Assembly (NCBI GenBank): GCA_005882715.1
Contig: VBEI01000017.1
Span: forward strand, 1-8,468
DNA: 8,468 bases
DNA from: Chloroflexota bacterium
Lineage (GTDB): Bacteria > Chloroflexota > Dehalococcoidia > SM23-28-2 > RBG-16-64-32
Direction of reading: 5' to 3'
Below, piece by piece: positions 6,327-8,468 of the stretch. The position numbers were made by a program, and so were the translations under genes. The notes under the pieces were generated by a model. That model worked only from the letters and a program-made list of their open reading frames with translations. It was not told the origin of the DNA and did not search any database. Position 1 is the stretch's first letter, and every line of letters begins with the position of its first letter.

Positions 6327-6331
6327 GGAGG
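6327..6331 (+). promoter_or_regulatory. Shine-Dalgarno fixing the regulator start
   Basis: GGAGG at 6327-6331 lies 4 nt before the GTG at 6336. It is close but usable, and supports GTG 6336 as the start of the DtxR-family gene. Confidence 0.6.
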
Positions 6332-6335
6332 CGCC

Positions 6336-7070
6336 GTGCGTGACGCATCAGTTCCGTCCCCGAAAGTAGAGGACTATCTTCAGGCTATTTACAGCTTGGA
6401 GACCGAAGGCGAGCGAATCATCTCGGCCCGGCTCTCTCGCTGGATGCGCGTAACTCCGCCGACCGCGTGGGCAACTGTTCGGCGCATGGCGCGCGATGGC
6501 CTTGTCAGCGTCGACGTCAAGAAGACGATCCACCTGACGAAGCGAGGACGCGACCTGGCAGAGAAGGTCGCGAGGCGACACCGCCTCTCGGAGCGGTTCC
6601 TGAACGATGTCCTTGGGTTGGGCTGGGCGGAAGCGCACGATGAAGCGCATCATTTCGAGCACGGCCTCACGCCGGCGATCGAGGGCCGCATCTTCTCCCT
6701 CCTCGGCAATCCGACGACCTGTCCGCACGGTAGCCCCATTCCCGGCACCGGCGCCGTCCTGAGCCCCGACCTGGTCCCGATGGACACTCTCGAAGCGGGG
6801 AATAGCGCGACTGTCGAGTTCATATCGGAGGAGCTGGAGGAAGACCTCGAGCTGTTGCGCTATCTCGACCGGCATGGCGTGCGCCCAGGACAGGCGATCA
6901 CGGTGGACGAGAAGGTACAGTCGACTGGACTGATCGCCATCAACACCGGCCGGGATCTAGTTTCCCTCGGCTTGAACGTCGCGGCCCGTATCCGGGTCCG
7001 CCGCGATCCAAACACTAAGGCGCGAAGGTCCACCGAGTCGCCGTCTCGCCCAGCTGCTCCTCGAAGCTGA
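6336..7070 (+). CDS. DtxR/MntR-family metal-dependent transcriptional regulator
   Basis: This 244-residue, three-domain regulator has an N-terminal winged helix (about 10-75, with RMARDGLVSVD before the wing). The metal-binding dimerisation domain is at about 76-140, with RRHRLSERFLNDVLGLGW and HDEAHHFEH followed by CPHGSPIPG. A C-terminal FeoA/SH3-like domain lies at about 145-223. Likely ligands by alignment to DtxR are His82, Glu86, His101, Glu108 and His109. DtxR Met10 is replaced by Asp13 (VEDYL, as in MntR Asp8), and DtxR Cys102 by His105. Metal choice, iron or manganese, is therefore open. With metal bound, such proteins repress uptake genes, and the box at 4953-4971 is a natural target. 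The GTG start has a GGAGG. The last 20 or so residues (KARRSTESPSRP...) extend beyond the family core and overlap the opposing gene by 56 bp. It is separated from the cupredoxin gene by 74 nt and has its own possible promoter. Confidence 0.93.
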   Translation: MRDASVPSPKVEDYLQAIYSLETEGERIISARLSRWMRVTPPTAWATVRRMARDGLVSVDVKKTIHLTKRGRDLAEKVARRHRLSERFLNDVLGLGWAEAHDEAHHFEHGLTPAIEGRIFSLLGNPTTCPHGSPIPGTGAVLSPDLVPMDTLEAGNSATVEFISEELEEDLELLRYLDRHGVRPGQAITVDEKVQSTGLIAINTGRDLVSLGLNVAARIRVRRDPNTKARRSTESPSRPAAPRS

Positions 7071-7506
7071 ACGCGACCGCTGGCCTGACCATATAGAACG
7101 GGTATCCCGAGACCTCCCAGTTGTACTTCCGATTGTAGGCATCCCAAACGGGGCTTAGCTTCGCCTCGTCGCTGATCTCTTCGGCTCGTCCTTCGACGAT
7201 CACGACCGAACGGTCTGGAGTTTCGACGTGCAGAGTGACGTGCGGGTTGAGGGCCAGGTTGCGGCCCTTCCGCGAGTCCTTTCCCGTCGAAAAGTAGACG
7301 CTGCCGTTCAGCCATATTGCCCACACCGGCGCCGCGTGAGGACGTCCCTTGGGTGTTACGGTCCCGATCCAGTAATTGCGGGCACCGGCAAGCGCCTCCT
7401 CAACGCGACTCCAGGGGAACCGTGCGCCCGGACGCGATGTCGAGTTCTCGAAGCCGTATCCGGGACTCGTCATGCGGGATGGGTTAGGGGTGGACCCATC
7501 GACCAT
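7015..7506 (-). CDS. Pyridoxamine 5'-phosphate oxidase-fold (FMN/F420-type) family protein
   Basis: This 163-residue split-barrel flavin/deazaflavin-binding family protein contains the segment NYWIGTVTPKGRPHAAPVW (44-62), then a GSVYFSTGKDSRKGRNLALNPHVTLHVE block (68-95), the usual cofactor-binding part of the PPOX/FDOR fold. It ends TATRWTFAP, similar to the TRWrF ends of F420/FMN-binding relatives. The substrate cannot be told; such proteins are oxidoreductases or cofactor or heme binders, and true PdxH function is unlikely at this length. The frame is open upstream to a TTG at 7530, but ATG 7504-7506 is chosen because GGAGG (7514-7518, minus strand) lies 7 nt before it. Its 3' end overlaps the regulator gene tail on the other strand by 56 bp. 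The aldehyde dehydrogenase gene lies 101 nt upstream on the same strand. Confidence 0.88.
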   Translation of the reverse strand: MVDGSTPNPSRMTSPGYGFENSTSRPGARFPWSRVEEALAGARNYWIGTVTPKGRPHAAPVWAIWLNGSVYFSTGKDSRKGRNLALNPHVTLHVETPDRSVVIVEGRAEEISDEAKLSPVWDAYNRKYNWEVSGYPFYMVRPAVAFSFEEQLGETATRWTFAP

Positions 7507-7513
7507 TAGCAAT

Positions 7514-7518
7514 CCTCC
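7514..7518 (-). promoter_or_regulatory. Shine-Dalgarno fixing the PPOX-family start
   Basis: GGAGG on the minus strand, 7 nt before ATG 7506, is the best ribosome binding site in the window and decides this start over the upstream in-frame TTG at 7530. Confidence 0.8.
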
Positions 7519-7533
7519 GCTGATCCTCAAATT

Positions 7534-7552
7534 CAGTCTATCGCCAGTCTAT
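7534..7552. repeat. Tandem direct repeat upstream of the PPOX-family gene
   Basis: CAGTCTAT occurs at 7534-7541 and again at 7545-7552, separated by CGC, giving an 11-bp period (about one helical turn). It lies 28-46 bp upstream of the PPOX-family ATG in the 101-bp gap between it and the aldehyde dehydrogenase gene. It could be an operator with two sites on one DNA face or may overlap a promoter (on the minus strand, TATAGA within it is -10-like). Confidence 0.4.
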
Positions 7553-7607
7553 AACCTTGAGTATGACGGCGGGTTGTCAGTGACGCCGTGGGAATGGACG
7601 ATTGGCT

Positions 7608-8468
7608 TCACTCGACCGATGCGACTGGCTGGCCTGACCCGCTCGCCGGACCGATCCATATGGTCTGGATGTTCACGAACTCACGGATTCCGAACGCGGA
7701 CAGTTCCCGCCCATACCCGCTCCGCTTTATCCCGCCGAAGGGCAATCGGGGGTCGGACGCGACCATACCATTAATAAATACGCTCCCTACCTGGATTCTC
7801 CTGGCGAGCGAGCGGGCCCGATCGATGTCGCGCGTCCATAGGCTTGCGCCCAGGCCAAAAGGAGTCTGGTTGGCGATCGTGACAGCCTCGTCCGTATCTC
7901 TCGCGCGCATGACGGCCGCGACCGGGCCGAACGTCTCCTCTCGCGCGGCCGTCATTACGGGCGTTGCCCGGGTAAGCACAGTGGGCGCGTAGAAGTAGCC
8001 CCGTCCCTCCCTGCGATGCCCGCCCAACGCCACGTGAGCGCCTTCGTCCACTGAGCGCCGGACCTGCTCTTCGAGACTGTCCCGTAAGTCGCCCCGAGCG
8101 AGCGGCCCGATTTGCGTTTCTCGCTGCATCGGGTCGCCGATTTTCAGATGCGCGACGCCGTCATTGAAGCGCTGTTCGAATTCATCAGCCACGCTTTCGA
8201 CCACAATGAAGCGCTTGGCGGCGATGCAGCTCTGCCCCGCGTTCTGGTTGCGGGCCCGAACGCCGGTTTCGGCAGCCGCGGTGACATCGGCATCGGCCAG
8301 CACGATAAAGGGATCAGAGCCCCCTAACTCGAGGACGGACTTCTTAAGCGCCCGCCCGCTCGCCGCGCCTACCTTGCTGCCGGTGATGTCGCTGCCGGTA
8401 AGGGTGACCGCGCGGATGCGGGGGTCATCGATCAATACCTCTGTCTGCTGGCTCGAGACGAGCAACGT
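7608..8468 (-). CDS. Aldehyde dehydrogenase, succinate-semialdehyde dehydrogenase type, C-terminal part (partial)
   Basis: About 286 residues of an NAD(P)-dependent aldehyde dehydrogenase are visible; roughly the first 170 lie beyond the right edge. The frame is open to the edge (...TLLVSSQQTEVLIDDPRIRAV), and the in-frame TTG at 8465 is internal, not a start. Conserved elements are TLTGSDITGSKVG (cofactor loop), VLELGGSDPFIVL with the general-base glutamate (codon near 8328-8330), NQNAGQSCIAAKR with the nucleophilic cysteine (codon near 8226-8228), EETFGPVAAVM, and the closing LPFGGIKRSGYGREL. The LELGGSDPFIVL and QNAGQSCIAAKRFIV wording is typical of SSADH/GabD-like proteins, which oxidise succinate semialdehyde to succinate; related short-chain aldehydes are possible. 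The end (IWIGPASGSGQPVASVE) is normal. There is no evident functional link to the metal module. Confidence 0.93.
   Translation of the reverse strand, partial: TLLVSSQQTEVLIDDPRIRAVTLTGSDITGSKVGAASGRALKKSVLELGGSDPFIVLADADVTAAAETGVRARNQNAGQSCIAAKRFIVVESVADEFEQRFNDGVAHLKIGDPMQRETQIGPLARGDLRDSLEEQVRRSVDEGAHVALGGHRREGRGYFYAPTVLTRATPVMTAAREETFGPVAAVMRARDTDEAVTIANQTPFGLGASLWTRDIDRARSLARRIQVGSVFINGMVASDPRLPFGGIKRSGYGRELSAFGIREFVNIQTIWIGPASGSGQPVASVE

Noticed and set aside
6262..6335. Rho-independent terminator between the cupredoxin and regulator genes
   Set aside because: I see no GC-rich inverted repeat followed by a T run in this 74-nt gap.
7507..7530. Extended N-terminus of the PPOX-family protein from TTG 7530
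   Set aside because: A good GGAGG lies inside this stretch, 7 nt before ATG 7506, which fits a start at the ATG much better.

Overview
The window is GC-rich, gene-dense bacterial DNA with strongly G/C-biased third codon positions. GTG and TTG starts, overlapping stop/start codons, and several possible -10 boxes of the form TAnnnT lying only 6-16 nt before a start codon suggest an Actinomycetota-like organism (for example a deep-branching Thermoleophilia-type lineage). A Chloroflexota lineage is also possible. The sequence alone does not settle the taxonomy. No tRNA, rRNA, CRISPR array, insertion sequence or phage gene is visible.

Region A (1-2767, minus strand) is a tightly packed leucine/isovalerate degradation operon in the order liuB - liuC - liuD: methylcrotonyl-CoA carboxylase carboxyltransferase, methylglutaconyl-CoA hydratase, then the N-terminus of the biotin carboxylase subunit, which runs off the left edge. 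liuB and liuC abut with no gap, and liuC and liuD overlap by one base (TGATG). The three products carboxylate 3-methylcrotonyl-CoA and hydrate the product to HMG-CoA.

Region B (2804-7070) reads as one metal-handling module, most likely for iron. A MacB/FtsX-type ABC permease and its ATPase lie on the minus strand. The ATPase carries an extra C-terminal YHS-type cysteine domain. Divergently, on the plus strand, lie an FTR1/EfeU-type iron permease with two REGIE motifs, a small exported EfeO-like cupredoxin overlapping it by 4 nt, and then a DtxR/MntR-family metalloregulator. The 136-bp divergent region contains a good match to the DtxR/IdeR operator (TAAGGTAAGCCTGTACTAA, 4953-4971) placed over a likely -10 box. 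Just after it is an 11-codon Pro/Cys-rich leader ORF whose stop overlaps the permease start (TAATG). My reading, which is inference, is that the nearby regulator, loaded with metal, represses the permease-cupredoxin pair, and that the ABC transporter with its metal-binding tail acts in the same process. FTR1-type permeases next to FtsX/MacB-like ABC transporters are known from the Campylobacter P19 and E. coli FetMP neighbourhoods, but the YHS fusion, the minimal cupredoxin and the leader ORF make this version distinctive.

Region C (7015-8468, minus strand) holds a pyridoxamine-phosphate-oxidase-fold (FMN/F420-type) protein whose 3' end overlaps the regulator gene antisense by 56 bp. Upstream of it is the C-terminal part of an aldehyde dehydrogenase of the succinate-semialdehyde dehydrogenase type, cut by the right edge.
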